This document shows positions 17,660 to 26,100 of a stretch of 64,000 nt of DNA, one piece after another. Position numbers and translations under genes: made by a program. Numbering within the stretch: the first letter of the stretch is position 1; each line of letters begins with the position of its first letter. Under the pieces are notes generated by a model. That model was given only the letters and a program-made list of their open reading frames with translations, was not told where the DNA came from and made no database searches. Origin of the DNA: Komagataeibacter sp. FNDCF1 (GTDB taxonomy: Bacteria > Pseudomonadota > Alphaproteobacteria > Acetobacterales > Acetobacteraceae); NCBI RefSeq assembly GCF_021295335.1, contig NZ_JAIWOT010000001.1, positions 623,001 to 687,000 of the forward strand, written 5' to 3'.

Positions 17660-18019
17660 TCATGCCGTTTTGGGGGGCTCGCCCGCCGGGGTCTGGGTAT
17701 TGACGGCTTCCGGCAGCAGGTGGGCCAGAACCGGCAGGATGGTTGCCGCGGGCAGGCCGGTCTTGTCCACCATGGCCTGCACCTGCTGGTTGCTCAGCAG
17801 GCTGCGCAGTTCATCGGTCGAGATGGGCAGGTTGTGGCCATCACCGATCCATGAGCGGACCTTGTCCCCAAGTCCGGCCTGATCCGCCTGGGTCATCAGG
17901 GAGGTGATGGTCGCCGGGGTCAGCAGTTGCGACAGGTAGGAATGCACCTGCTGCGACAGGCCTGTCGAATCAGCCAGATCGCTCAGCTTGCCCATGACGT
18001 CATTGAAGATACCGCTCAT
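17660..18019 (-). CDS. YidB-like (DUF937) protein
   Basis: 119 residues starting at 18019. It reads as a small soluble helical protein: MSGIFNDVMGKLSDL at the N-terminus, then LTPATITSLMTQADQAGLGDKVRSWIGDGHNLPISTDELRSLL, which closely follows the YidB/DUF937 pattern (AGLGDxVxSWxxxGxNxPIS). The function of this family is not well established. The C-terminus is proline-rich (TQTPAGEPPKTA). A second, more divergent member is at 50427-50819. The gene lies downstream of the small-RNA terminator on the same strand, so it must have its own promoter in 18020-18105. Confidence 0.82.
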   Translation of the reverse strand: MSGIFNDVMGKLSDLADSTGLSQQVHSYLSQLLTPATITSLMTQADQAGLGDKVRSWIGDGHNLPISTDELRSLLSNQQVQAMVDKTGLPAATILPVLAHLLPEAVNTQTPAGEPPKTA

Positions 18020-18105
18020 CGTGCTTTTTTCCCGTCTCTCGTTACAACTAATGAAGGACTATACTACATGATGTACAGTTATGTGAAATCTCTATAAAAA
18101 AAGGA

Positions 18106-18185
18106 TAAAAAAAAGCGGTGCATATGCACCGCTGAGTTTAGGGAGGAAACGTCCAAGAAGCAGGTGTACTAGACAGTCTGCTTCC
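18106..18185 (-). ncRNA. Candidate trans-acting small RNA with anti-Shine-Dalgarno loop
   Basis: On the minus strand the gene has all parts of a stand-alone small RNA. A promoter-like TTGACA (18214-18219) stands 18 bases from CATAAG (18190-18195). A 9-bp hairpin pairs AGGAAGCAG (18186-18178) with CTGCTTCTT (18163-18155). A single-stranded linker carries TTTCCTCCCTAAA, with CCTCCC at 18141-18146. A perfect terminator hairpin and U-run close it at 18107-18133. Exposed CCUCC is complementary to ribosome-binding sites, and alphaproteobacterial sRNAs with such loops are known. Predicted length is about 80 nt. There is no usable reading frame. The start point and targets are inferred; no family name can be given without a search. 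Confidence 0.62.
18107..18133 (-). terminator. Intrinsic terminator of the candidate small RNA
   Basis: A perfect 20-base palindrome (AGCGGTGCAT with ATGCACCGCT, 18114-18133) is followed on the minus strand by seven further T (18113-18107). It would also stop read-through from the NUDIX gene into the YidB-like gene. Confidence 0.85.
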
Positions 18186-18189
18186 TACC

Positions 18190-18219
18190 CTTATGCTATT
18201 CCTCACGGGGTTGTGTCAA
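18190..18219 (-). promoter_or_regulatory. Promoter-like sequence for the candidate small RNA
   Basis: A consensus -35 box TTGACA (18219-18214) is followed after 18 bases by CATAAG (18195-18190), which matches four of six positions of the -10 consensus. It lies directly behind the stop codon of the NUDIX gene. The predicted start is near 18183-18185. Confidence 0.55.
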
Positions 18220-18236
18220 CAAGAAAAAGCGATGAT

Positions 18237-18923
18237 CTATTGTCGCGCATGGTACAGATGCCATGAGAGCAGGGTCTTGGCATCCGTCATGCCGATATGG
18301 GGCAAATGGTCAAGGTCGATCACATGCAGCCGGATGTGCTCATGTTCGCTGGCAAGGCCGGTCTGGCGGTTAGCGAGCCGACGGGCCAGGGGCTCATCAA
18401 TATGCAGTTCAGCGAAATAAAGGCCGATCGCCTCGTCACACCCGCCGGGTGAAAGCCAGACCTGCGTCAGCGCCACAAGATCACGCTCATGCACCCGCAG
18501 GTCGGCGCCAACTTCTTCCGACAGTTCGCGCAGGGCGGTGCTTTCGAACGCACCACCATCAAGCATGCCGGCCGGCAGCGCCAGCAGGTCAGGCCGGGCA
18601 ATGGGAACACGGGCCTCGCAGGTCAGTATGGTGCGGTCAGGGTAACCGGGGCATTTCAGCACCAGCAGGACGGATACGGAATCCCCGCGCAGTAGTGCGA
18701 GACCGGGTACGGGCTGGCCATCATGCAGGGCGTCGGCCTCGACCAGTATGAAGCCCATGCGGGTGGGGCCAAAGGCCACTGCATCGCGCACCATGACATG
18801 GCGCAGCGTGAAGCGGGCGCGCATGCCTTCATGCCAGCGGCGAAAATGGGGGGCGGCCAGCACGCGGGCATGCATGGCCGGGTCCATGCCGGGGGCAAAG
18901 GAAATATCACATGTCGGGTCCAT
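18237..18923 (-). CDS. NUDIX hydrolase, ADP-sugar pyrophosphatase type
   Basis: 228 residues from the ATG at 18923, preceded by CAGGGAGACCCC. The Nudix box region reads LPAGMLDGGAFESTALRELSEEVGADL at about residues 115-141. The REL-EE-G core is intact, but the segment before it is one residue shorter than the textbook box and lacks the first glutamate. Eukaryotic and bacterial ADP-sugar pyrophosphatases with a PAGMLD start are known, so this is probably an ADP-ribose or ADP-glucose hydrolase. It lies 26 bases after the glycosyltransferase frame on the same strand, suggesting a shared transcript and a link to nucleotide-sugar turnover. Confidence 0.8.
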   Translation of the reverse strand: MDPTCDISFAPGMDPAMHARVLAAPHFRRWHEGMRARFTLRHVMVRDAVAFGPTRMGFILVEADALHDGQPVPGLALLRGDSVSVLLVLKCPGYPDRTILTCEARVPIARPDLLALPAGMLDGGAFESTALRELSEEVGADLRVHERDLVALTQVWLSPGGCDEAIGLYFAELHIDEPLARRLANRQTGLASEHEHIRLHVIDLDHLPHIGMTDAKTLLSWHLYHARQ

Positions 18924-18949
18924 GGGGTCTCCCTGCGCGGCCTGTGCCT

Positions 18950-19747
18950 TCAGCCGTGCTGCGTGAACACCGCCTCCATGATTTCGGCCATGCGGGCGCG
19001 ATAGTCCTGCGGTGTGTGTTCCGTGGCAATGCGCCTGAGCGCGTTGTCACGCACCGTATCCCACAGTTCGTGATCCTGATAGAGCCGGACGACCTGTTGT
19101 GCAAAGGCGGCGGGGTCTGTCACGTCAGCGCAGAGCATGTCCTGCCCGTCCTGCCAGCCTGCCTGTCGGCACAGCAGGTGCGAGCCGACCACAGGCAGGC
19201 CATTTGCCGCCGCCTCATGCAGTTTGTAGGCAATACCGGCTGCAAAGCGGGTAGGGGCCACAAATACGCGATGATGGTCGTAAACAGGCGCGGTATCGGC
19301 AACCTGCCCCAGCAGGTTGACGTGGCGATGGCGGCGCAGGGGCCCCAGATCCACGCGCGGGTTTACGTGGCCACACACGCCAAGGCGTATATCCGGTCCA
19401 AGCGATGCCAGCAGCAGGGGCAGTACCTCACCACTGAACCAGGCAAGGGAGTCCAGGTTGGGCGCGGCCCGGTCATGCACGGCACCCAGGAACAGGATAT
19501 CACGCCGCGCGGCCCATCCCGGCCCGGTGGCGCGGGGCACCTGCATGTGCCCGAGCACCGATACATTATCGAACCCGGCCTCATGCAGCAGGTCTGCCTC
19601 GGCCCCGGTCACGGCCACGACCCGGCTGGCCAGGAACAGTGGCCGCAGTTCCGCCTCCAGTCGCTGGGCGAATGGCTGGGCAGGGGTCAGGTTGTGCAGG
19701 CGGGCCTGTTCCTCATCCCGGCAGGCGGCTATGGCTTCGGTATCCAC
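18950..19747 (-). pseudogene. C-terminal half of a GT4-type glycosyltransferase, separated by a frameshift
   Basis: About 265 residues of a GT4 (GT-B fold) domain: DILFLGAVHDRAAPNLDSLAWF, then APTRFAAGIAYKLHEAAANGLPVVGS, which is the donor-binding region of family 4. There is no proper start; the first codon of the open frame is a GTG within an internal strand (IIVDTEAIAACRDEEQARL). The first half of the same domain is fused to the end of the preceding frame (19729-21906), which breaks off at LPDASSWIPKP. Joining the frames near 19748-19760, by restoring one base, gives a continuous LPDA-IIVDTEA. Either this is a real frameshift or a sequencing error. If real, the GT4 domain is inactivated. 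Confidence 0.75.
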
Positions 19748-21906
19748 GATGATGCGTCTGGAAGGAAGGCTGCGGCATTGTTGAGGATGCTGGCCACACG
19801 CGCGGCATTGTGCGTGCGTGCGATCCAGATCGCGTCAAAGCACCCTGCCCGCGCATTCAGGAAATCGGGCAGATCGGGCAGTTCGCGGTCATGGATGATT
19901 TCCACGCCGGGCGGGAACGATGCGGCAAGTGTCGCTGCGTCCTCTATGGGGCGGAAGATCGGATAGACCGTGACCTGATAGCCCAGTTCAGCCAGCGTGG
20001 CGATGATATCGTTAGAGCGGGTGAACCCGGAGCCTAGGTGGCGCAGGGGCAGCCTGTCCTCAATAAACAGGATGTGCCGCTGGCCACCATCGGCATGACG
20101 CGCACGGGCCTGTAGCGCGTCATGGCGCAGCAGCTTGCGCCGCAGGGGGCGGGCATGGGTGCGGGTGAACAGTGCACTGTTGCGGGCGATCAGCCTGGCG
20201 GCACTGGTGGAATCCGACGTGCCGCATTCATAATGCACCAGGCAGACGGCAGGGTCGTACATTATGGTGTAGCCCAGCATGCGTATCCTTACGCACAGGT
20301 CCGTTTCCTCAAAATAGGCGGGGGCATAGCCTTCATCAAAGCCCTCCAGCACCCTGAGCACATCCGTCCGCACCATGAGGAACACGCCGGAACAGAAATC
20401 CACCGCGCGCACGAACCCGGCCTCCGGCACGGCGGGATGGGCATCGCGCATGTAGCCCTGTACGGAGCCGTCGCGCCATATGATGCTGCCCGCTTCCTGC
20501 AGCATGCCATGGGTGCGGACCACCCGCGCACCCACGGCGCCCGTCGTGTCATCCGCCCCGAGACGGGCCAGCGCGTTGGCAATCGCGCCGAACTGCAGGT
20601 CCACGTCATTGTTCAGGTACAGGGTCGCTGGCGCGCGCACCCGTGCCAGCGCCGCGTTGCATCCGCGCAGGAAGCCGATATTGCCCGCAAAGCGCAGGAC
20701 CTCGATCCCTCTTACATGCTGCTCGATGCTGGCCACGCCATCACGTGAACCGGAATCCACCACCAGTACCTGCATGGGGCCGTGATGGTTCGCCCGCAGG
20801 GAGGCAAGGGTGGACATGGTCATGGCGAACTGGTTGTGGGCGATGATGATCACGCTCAGTTCCGGCGGCGCATCGCTGCTGAAGTCGATCCGCCCACCCA
20901 GCAGCAGCGGCAGGCGCACCGCGCACATGTGGCGGAACAGGGCGCGCGCCTGCTCCTCCGTCACCGGGGGGGGCGGGGGCGGACGTAGGTCCGGGCGGGT
21001 GACAAGATAGTGGCCAAACCCGTCGCGTGCCCGTCCGGCTGCTATGTCCGCCTGGACCGCGGGAATGCGCATATATTCCGCCAGATCGAACATGGAGCAT
21101 GGCTTGCGCTGTTCAAACACCCCGTCAGCCAGGAAATGGGCGTAGCCATTGCGCAGTTCACCGCATTCCACCGCAGCCAGCACATCCGGATTGACGGCAC
21201 CGTAGAAGGATTCCGAAAAGAATGGCCCCGGGTCAAACGCAACGGGGGTTGTATTGCACAGATAGTGGTGCAGGGCGCTCTGCCATTCTCCCCGCTCCAT
21301 TTCCGCCTGTACGCCGGGATAGGTCTGGACATACCATTCCGCGTCGAAATACACCGATACCGCCTTGTCCATGACGGTGGGCATGCCACGCAGCATGTAA
21401 TCCACGAATGGGTGGGCCGCGGCATCCCGCCCGCTTCCAGGCACGAGGGCAAGATAGGCTGCCGGATCGAAAAAGCAGGATCCGGTACGCATTTCGCCAT
21501 CACCCGCGCGCAGGTAATGGTCATAGCCGTTGCGGTAGCCCTGGCTGTCCATCATGGCCAGCGTGACATCGGGATAGGTGGCGCGATAGGCCTGTTCATC
21601 AAACAGCCAGTGCGGGCTGTGGGTCCGCAACCCGACCTGCAGGTAATGCGCAAATCCGCTGCGCCATGCGCCCTGCGTTATGCCATCGGCCACTTCGGGA
21701 TAAGTGGCGCAATACCAAATTTCATCAAAGAACGCATTGGGCGAATGGCCCAGCGTCGCGCCATGCGTGTCATAGAACTCATGCGCGGACGCGGCGTCCA
21801 CCCCCATCATGTCCAGCACCGGGGCATAGCGCGCGCAGTACCAGGCGGGGTCGAACACGGCCCATCGGGCAGCCATTTCCGCATTGGTGGAGGAAACAGC
21901 CATCAT
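19729..21906 (-). CDS. Large glycosyltransferase: tandem ~45-residue repeats, GT2 domain and start of a GT4 domain
   Basis: 725 residues starting at 21906. Residues about 18-320 hold seven degenerate repeats built on F-D-x2-W/A-Y-x3-Y-P-D/E-V, a linker, and G-F/Y-x-H-Y-L (for example FFDEIWYCATYPEV, LFDEQAYRATYPDV, YFDAEWYVQTYPGV). A GT2 catalytic domain follows at about 345-590, with LSVIIIAHNQFAMTMSTLASL and the acidic motif LYLNNDVDLQFG. The frame then enters a GT4 N-terminal half (HILFIEDRLPLRHLGSGFTRSNDII) and stops at 19729. Intact, the protein would be about 990 residues with two transferase domains. Such proteins build surface or extracellular polysaccharides. It lies 45 bases after an EamA exporter and before a NUDIX hydrolase. 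Confidence 0.78.
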   Translation of the reverse strand: MMAVSSTNAEMAARWAVFDPAWYCARYAPVLDMMGVDAASAHEFYDTHGATLGHSPNAFFDEIWYCATYPEVADGITQGAWRSGFAHYLQVGLRTHSPHWLFDEQAYRATYPDVTLAMMDSQGYRNGYDHYLRAGDGEMRTGSCFFDPAAYLALVPGSGRDAAAHPFVDYMLRGMPTVMDKAVSVYFDAEWYVQTYPGVQAEMERGEWQSALHHYLCNTTPVAFDPGPFFSESFYGAVNPDVLAAVECGELRNGYAHFLADGVFEQRKPCSMFDLAEYMRIPAVQADIAAGRARDGFGHYLVTRPDLRPPPPPPVTEEQARALFRHMCAVRLPLLLGGRIDFSSDAPPELSVIIIAHNQFAMTMSTLASLRANHHGPMQVLVVDSGSRDGVASIEQHVRGIEVLRFAGNIGFLRGCNAALARVRAPATLYLNNDVDLQFGAIANALARLGADDTTGAVGARVVRTHGMLQEAGSIIWRDGSVQGYMRDAHPAVPEAGFVRAVDFCSGVFLMVRTDVLRVLEGFDEGYAPAYFEETDLCVRIRMLGYTIMYDPAVCLVHYECGTSDSTSAARLIARNSALFTRTHARPLRRKLLRHDALQARARHADGGQRHILFIEDRLPLRHLGSGFTRSNDIIATLAELGYQVTVYPIFRPIEDAATLAASFPPGVEIIHDRELPDLPDFLNARAGCFDAIWIARTHNAARVASILNNAAAFLPDASSWIPKP

Positions 21907-21951
21907 GCATCCCTGTCATCAGTCATGGACAGGGTTTATGTGGCACAGATA

Positions 21952-22857
21952 TTAATTTTTGATTGGTGCCGCCCGCCCGCGTGTGGGGTGCCCCCATGTA
22001 TTCATGACCAGAACCCCCGCCATCACGATCATGCCGCCGCACAGGGTCCGCAGGCTCGGCACCTCGTCCGTCAGCATGAAGGCCAGCACCATGGCAAGCG
22101 GTGGCAGCGTGTACAGCAGCGCCGACCCGCGCGCCGCCCCCATCTGCCCGATCACGAACGTCCATGCCCCGTAGCCAAGGGCCGCGGGAAAGATGGCCAG
22201 TTCGAACACCGCCCCCCTGCACGACCATGACGCATGGGCCATGGCTGCGCATGCCCGTGGCAGCCAGGGCAGCAGCAGCGCCGCACCGATGACAAGGATG
22301 TAGGCCATGCAGGTCAATCCGTCATAACGATGCAGGAGCTGGCGGAGCAGGATGATGTATGTGGCCGAGCACAGTGCCGCAGCCAGCACCAGCATCGCGC
22401 CGGAGCCGAATGCGATACCCCCGGCCTGTCCCGCCGCGATCACGCCCACCCCGGAAAAGCTGAGCAGGGAACCGATCCAGCCCCAGCCGGTCAGCCGCTC
22501 CCCCAGCACCGGCATGGCGATCAGCGCGGTCATGAGCGGGGCGGATGCAATAAGCAGGCTGCACGCCCCGGCCGATACGGTCACCTCGCCCGCATTGAAC
22601 AGGCTGTTGTATAGCGAAATGCCAATACCCGCACATGCCACGAGCCGGGGAACATCCCGCGCTGCGGGAAGGGAGGCACGCCTGTATGCCAGCCAGGCAA
22701 TGGCAATGATTGCCGCCAGGGCATAGCGTATGGACGCCAGCGGTACGGGCGGCATGTCACGCAGCGCGATCCGCACCACGGGATAGGCACTGGCCCAGGA
22801 CAGGATGGCCGTCGTCACGGCAAGAGGCAGGAGACGGGCGGACAGAGTCGTGTTCAT
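21952..22857 (-). CDS. EamA/DMT family transporter
   Basis: 301 residues starting at 22857, with ten hydrophobic segments in two EamA repeats. The first opens ILSWASAYPVVRIALRDMPPVPLASIRY. The second contains LALVLAAALCSATYIILLRQLL-like and GYGAWTFVIGQMGAARGSALLYTLPPLAMVLAF segments. The C-terminal TRGRAAPIKN is basic and cytoplasmic. Drug/metabolite transporters of this type export amino acids, purines or other small metabolites. The specific substrate is not evident. It shares its strand with the YbaK gene upstream and the glycosyltransferase downstream. Confidence 0.87.
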   Translation of the reverse strand: MNTTLSARLLPLAVTTAILSWASAYPVVRIALRDMPPVPLASIRYALAAIIAIAWLAYRRASLPAARDVPRLVACAGIGISLYNSLFNAGEVTVSAGACSLLIASAPLMTALIAMPVLGERLTGWGWIGSLLSFSGVGVIAAGQAGGIAFGSGAMLVLAAALCSATYIILLRQLLHRYDGLTCMAYILVIGAALLLPWLPRACAAMAHASWSCRGAVFELAIFPAALGYGAWTFVIGQMGAARGSALLYTLPPLAMVLAFMLTDEVPSLRTLCGGMIVMAGVLVMNTWGHPTRGRAAPIKN

Positions 22858-22952
22858 GCCCGTCGCATAGCAGCAATCCAGGCGGCGGGATATCGGCTTG
22901 ACGCGACACGGAACGCGCAGGCAGCCAAGTATGCATTCGGGGCCGGAAGTGT

Positions 22953-23450
22953 CTATCCTGCCGCAGGGGCAGGTGGGGCTGAAATGTCGGCTACCTTTGC
23001 GTCCACCACCTTCTGCGCATCGACGGGGGTGATGCGTACCACCAGCCCCCGGTCGCCTGCATTTATATAGACATGGGGCTGGTCCATCGCGATATCGGAC
23101 AGCACGACGGGCAGGGGCGTCGCCTGTCCGAACGGGCTGGTGCCACCGGAGCGGAAGCCGGTCAGCGCAGCGGATTTTTCCGGTGCCATCATGCGTGCGT
23201 TACGACCGCCGAACAGGGCCGCCACTTTCTTGAAATTGACCTTGTGGTCGGCGGGCACCACAAGGCAGACGGGGATGGTGCGGTCCACTTCCACCACCAG
23301 TGTCTTGAGCACACAGGCCGGGTCCACCCCGATGGAGGATGCCGCCTGCATGCCGATCAGCCCGCCGCCAGGTGCATATTCATAGTCATGCACCGAAAAC
23401 GGTACGCCATGGCTGGCAAGAAACCGCGTTGCACTGGTCTGTTCCGTCAT
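22953..23450 (-). CDS. ybaK: YbaK/EbsC aminoacyl-tRNA deacylase (Cys-tRNA(Pro) type)
   Basis: 165 residues from the ATG at 23450; the open frame extends to 23774, but the added N-terminus has no family character. It has the YbaK/ProX fold: ATRFLASHGVPFSVHDYEYAP at the start, then VLKTLVVEVDRTIPVCLVVPADHKVNFKKVAALFGGRNARMM with the catalytic lysine region, and the substrate loop GFRSGGTSPFGQATPLPVV (GG-SPFG). These enzymes hydrolyse misacylated Cys-tRNA(Pro) in trans. The C-terminus is a short alanine/proline tail. Confidence 0.87.
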   Translation of the reverse strand: MTEQTSATRFLASHGVPFSVHDYEYAPGGGLIGMQAASSIGVDPACVLKTLVVEVDRTIPVCLVVPADHKVNFKKVAALFGGRNARMMAPEKSAALTGFRSGGTSPFGQATPLPVVLSDIAMDQPHVYINAGDRGLVVRITPVDAQKVVDAKVADISAPPAPAAG

Positions 23451-24380
23451 GTCGGGTCTCCCGCCGCCTGATTGCGGACCTGCCTGCAAAATGTGCCAGC
23501 CAGGATAAAATAGCACTCCGTGCCATGCAATAGCCGCAACCGGCCCGGCCGCAGGATGGGAGCCCCAGAGGTGCAGGCCAGGGAGATTGCGATCACATAA
23601 CAGCGAAGTGGTGATTTTTTGGATCGGAATTGCAACCACAAGTAGCCAGTAGGAGAAGAACAGTGAATATTTATTATCAGTCTGTTGATTATACGAGACT
23701 ATATTCGTCCTGTTCAAAGCGGGAGCGGTCCGCATTTCATGCTTTAATGGCCGTATGCCTGATTTCAAACACATTCATGAAATATTTCCCAATAAAAGAA
23801 GTGAAGGGAAACAGGTAATTTTCCATCATCGTTAATATAACAGTTACAGAAAACCTTTACGTTAAAATACCCCGGTCGGGTTTGCGAAGGGTTTTTCATC
23901 CAGACCGGATATGTACTGTATTGCTGGACTTATGGTATAGGAAATAATGCCTAAGAAGGGCGTGGAAATAGTCAGGGAATGGCTGAATATCGCCATCCAT
24001 GTCGTATAAAGTTTATGGCCTGTTAAGTCCAAATTAAACAATTCCTTGATTGATCCCGTTCATGACGATCACATGGTGCCTGATGATGAGTGAATTATGT
24101 GTCGGCTTTATTAAATGTTCATAATATGAACAGCAGAACAGACAATTTCCGTACTGCATTTCTTTAACTTTTTACAATCCGGGGTTGTCTTGTCCTGTAT
24201 TCCAAAAAATATTCTTGTCTATACATATGGACATGCTGCCGTGATGATGGCATGTTCCGAAAAAATACATACATAAATTACTTAAGTGATGTTTGACGTT
24301 CATATCTCCGGCAACCGGAGCAGCAGGGGGAAGACAGACGCAGGCCCCCTGCGAGAGGACTGGAGTAACCTGGTTAAGTA
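23451..24380. other. AT-rich intergenic region with no recognisable gene
   Basis: About 930 bases, clearly AT-richer than the flanks from about 23590 on. An open frame at 23630-23818 (62 codons) has no ribosome-binding site, no recognisable domain and unusual residue content, and is not called. There is no strong terminator, tRNA or repeat pair. The region must hold the promoter of the amidohydrolase gene at 24381. Its composition suggests a regulatory island or a remnant of acquired DNA. Confidence 0.5.
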
Positions 24381-25730
24381 ATGATAGATATTCTGATCTG
24401 TGATGCCCATCTATACCTTGACCGTGACTGGGAAATTGCCAACGGCTGGATCGCGATCGAAAAGAACCGCATCCATTCCGTTGGTGGCCCGGAACAGCCA
24501 CGTCCTGATGCCGCGCGGGTCATAAACGCGCGCGGTCGTCTGGTCACGCCGGGACTGGTCAATGCCCATCACCACATGTTCCAGAACCTGACGCGTGCCT
24601 ATGCTCCCGTTACGCGCAGCAAGCTGTTTGCATGGCTGGAAATGCTGTACCCGCTATGGGCCCGACTGGATGAGGAAGCGACGTACCTGTCCACCTACAT
24701 CTCCATGGTGGAACTGCTGCTGGGCGGGTGCACGACGTCCATGGACCATATGTACGTGCATCCGCGTCCACGACTGATCGATGCCCAGTTCCGTGCCGCG
24801 CGCGAGATCGGTTTCCGCTTTTATGCCACGCGGGGCTGCATGACCCGCTCGGAGGAAAACGGAGGCCTGCCCCCCGCAGATCTGGTGCAGGACGAGGATA
24901 CGATCATGGCCGACTGCGAACGGCTGGTCAGTGCGTTCCATGATCCCGCGCCCGGGGCAATGGGGCGGCTGGCGCTTGGTCCGGTCTCGCTTTTTTCCGC
25001 ATCGGAACAGATCATGCGCGACTGCCTGACCATGGCGGAGCGTGATGACCTGCGCCTTCATACTCACCTTGCGGAAGATATGGAGGAGGATGATTACAGC
25101 CTGAGTGTATATGGCTGCACCCCTACCGAACATTTCGAACGGGTGGGCTGGGCTACGCCGCGCGCATGGGTGGCACATTACATCTACCCGTCCTCATCCG
25201 AGGTCACCCGTCTTGCCCGTGCCGGGGTGAGCATGGTGCAGTGCCCCAGTTCAAACATGATGATCGGCAATGGCAGCGCCGATGCGATGCACCTGCGCGA
25301 GCAGGGCATGCAGGTCGGGCTTGGTACGAACGGTTCGGCCACGACGGACCATGCCTCCATGTGGATGGAAGCACGCAATGCGATGCTGCTGGGGCGCATC
25401 CGCAACGGGCCGGCCTCCATGGGTGCGCGTGACGCACTGGACATGGCGACCCGTGGCGGCGCCACCTGCCTGGGATGGGAGGATGAGATCGGTCACCTCC
25501 GGCCGGGTGCCTGTGCGGATCTGGTGATATGGCAGGCGACGGAGGTTGCCATGGCAGGTGCGATGACCGATCCGGTCGAGGCGTGGCTGCGCTGCGGGCC
25601 GGTAGTAGCGGGCACGACCATCGTAAACGGCAAGGTACTGGTGGAAAATGGCCAGCCCCTGCAGGCTGGCCTGGCAGAGACGCTGCGCCAGCATGCCCGG
25701 CAGGCAAGGCGCATACAGAACCTGGACTGA
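24381..25730 (+). CDS. Amidohydrolase, 8-oxoguanine deaminase/AtzB-like, with altered metal ligand
   Basis: 449 residues from the ATG at 24381. The TIM-barrel amidohydrolase begins with a beta-sandwich segment (DILICDAHLYLDRDW). It has the metal motif NAHHHMFQNLTRA (H63, H65), the third histidine with its glutamate in HTHLAED, and AHYIYPSSSEV. These resemble the hydroxydechloroatrazine ethylaminohydrolase/8-oxoguanine deaminase group. The next motif normally reads G-T/V-D-G-S-A, where the aspartate binds the metal and activates water. Here it is GTNGSATTD, so N317 replaces it (codon AAC at 25329-25331). All other parts are intact and full length, so this may be a functional variant with a different reaction, or an inactive paralogue. 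It stands alone. Confidence 0.76.
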   Translation: MIDILICDAHLYLDRDWEIANGWIAIEKNRIHSVGGPEQPRPDAARVINARGRLVTPGLVNAHHHMFQNLTRAYAPVTRSKLFAWLEMLYPLWARLDEEATYLSTYISMVELLLGGCTTSMDHMYVHPRPRLIDAQFRAAREIGFRFYATRGCMTRSEENGGLPPADLVQDEDTIMADCERLVSAFHDPAPGAMGRLALGPVSLFSASEQIMRDCLTMAERDDLRLHTHLAEDMEEDDYSLSVYGCTPTEHFERVGWATPRAWVAHYIYPSSSEVTRLARAGVSMVQCPSSNMMIGNGSADAMHLREQGMQVGLGTNGSATTDHASMWMEARNAMLLGRIRNGPASMGARDALDMATRGGATCLGWEDEIGHLRPGACADLVIWQATEVAMAGAMTDPVEAWLRCGPVVAGTTIVNGKVLVENGQPLQAGLAETLRQHARQARRIQNLD

Positions 25731-26100
25731 CGCGACTGCGACCATCCGCCGGGGGCGGGTTGTGCCGGGGGATGGTCCGCCTGCGGGCGATCCTGCCTCG
25801 ATGATCATGGACCATGGGCCATTCCCGTGCAGTCATATCATGCCGGGTACGTGACCCGGCCAGACTTGGTGGTCATGCCGGTCATGGACCGTTTCCATCA
25901 TGGGCGCATGGTTTGATCCGCAGACTGTCGTCGCGGCATGGCATTGAGGCACCAGACTGCACACTGTCACCATAACCTGTTGAACAGACGGGATAAATCC
26001 GGATCTTCATTTTTTGTCCACAGGGTTATCTTTCTGAATATCCCCGGAATCTGTGGATAAGATATCCGTGCCCATGATTTTGAGAACCCGGATTCCTGCG
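25731..26100. other. Intergenic region between convergent genes with two DnaA-box-like sites
   Basis: No gene. A GC-rich stem (ACCATCC with GGATGGT, about 25740-25773) follows the amidohydrolase and may end its transcript. Further on, an AT-rich patch holds TTGTCCACA (26014-26022, one mismatch to the DnaA consensus TTATCCACA) and a perfect inverted copy, TGTGGATAA (26052-26060), 29 bases apart. Two boxes alone do not make an origin. Confidence 0.45.

Noticed and set aside
23630-23818. 62-codon plus-strand open frame in the AT-rich region
   Set aside because: No ribosome-binding site, no hydrophobic or domain signature, and it lies in low-complexity AT-rich DNA.
26014-26060. Replication origin
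   Set aside because: Only two DnaA-like boxes, no dnaA, parA or gidA neighbours, and no clear AT-rich unwinding element.
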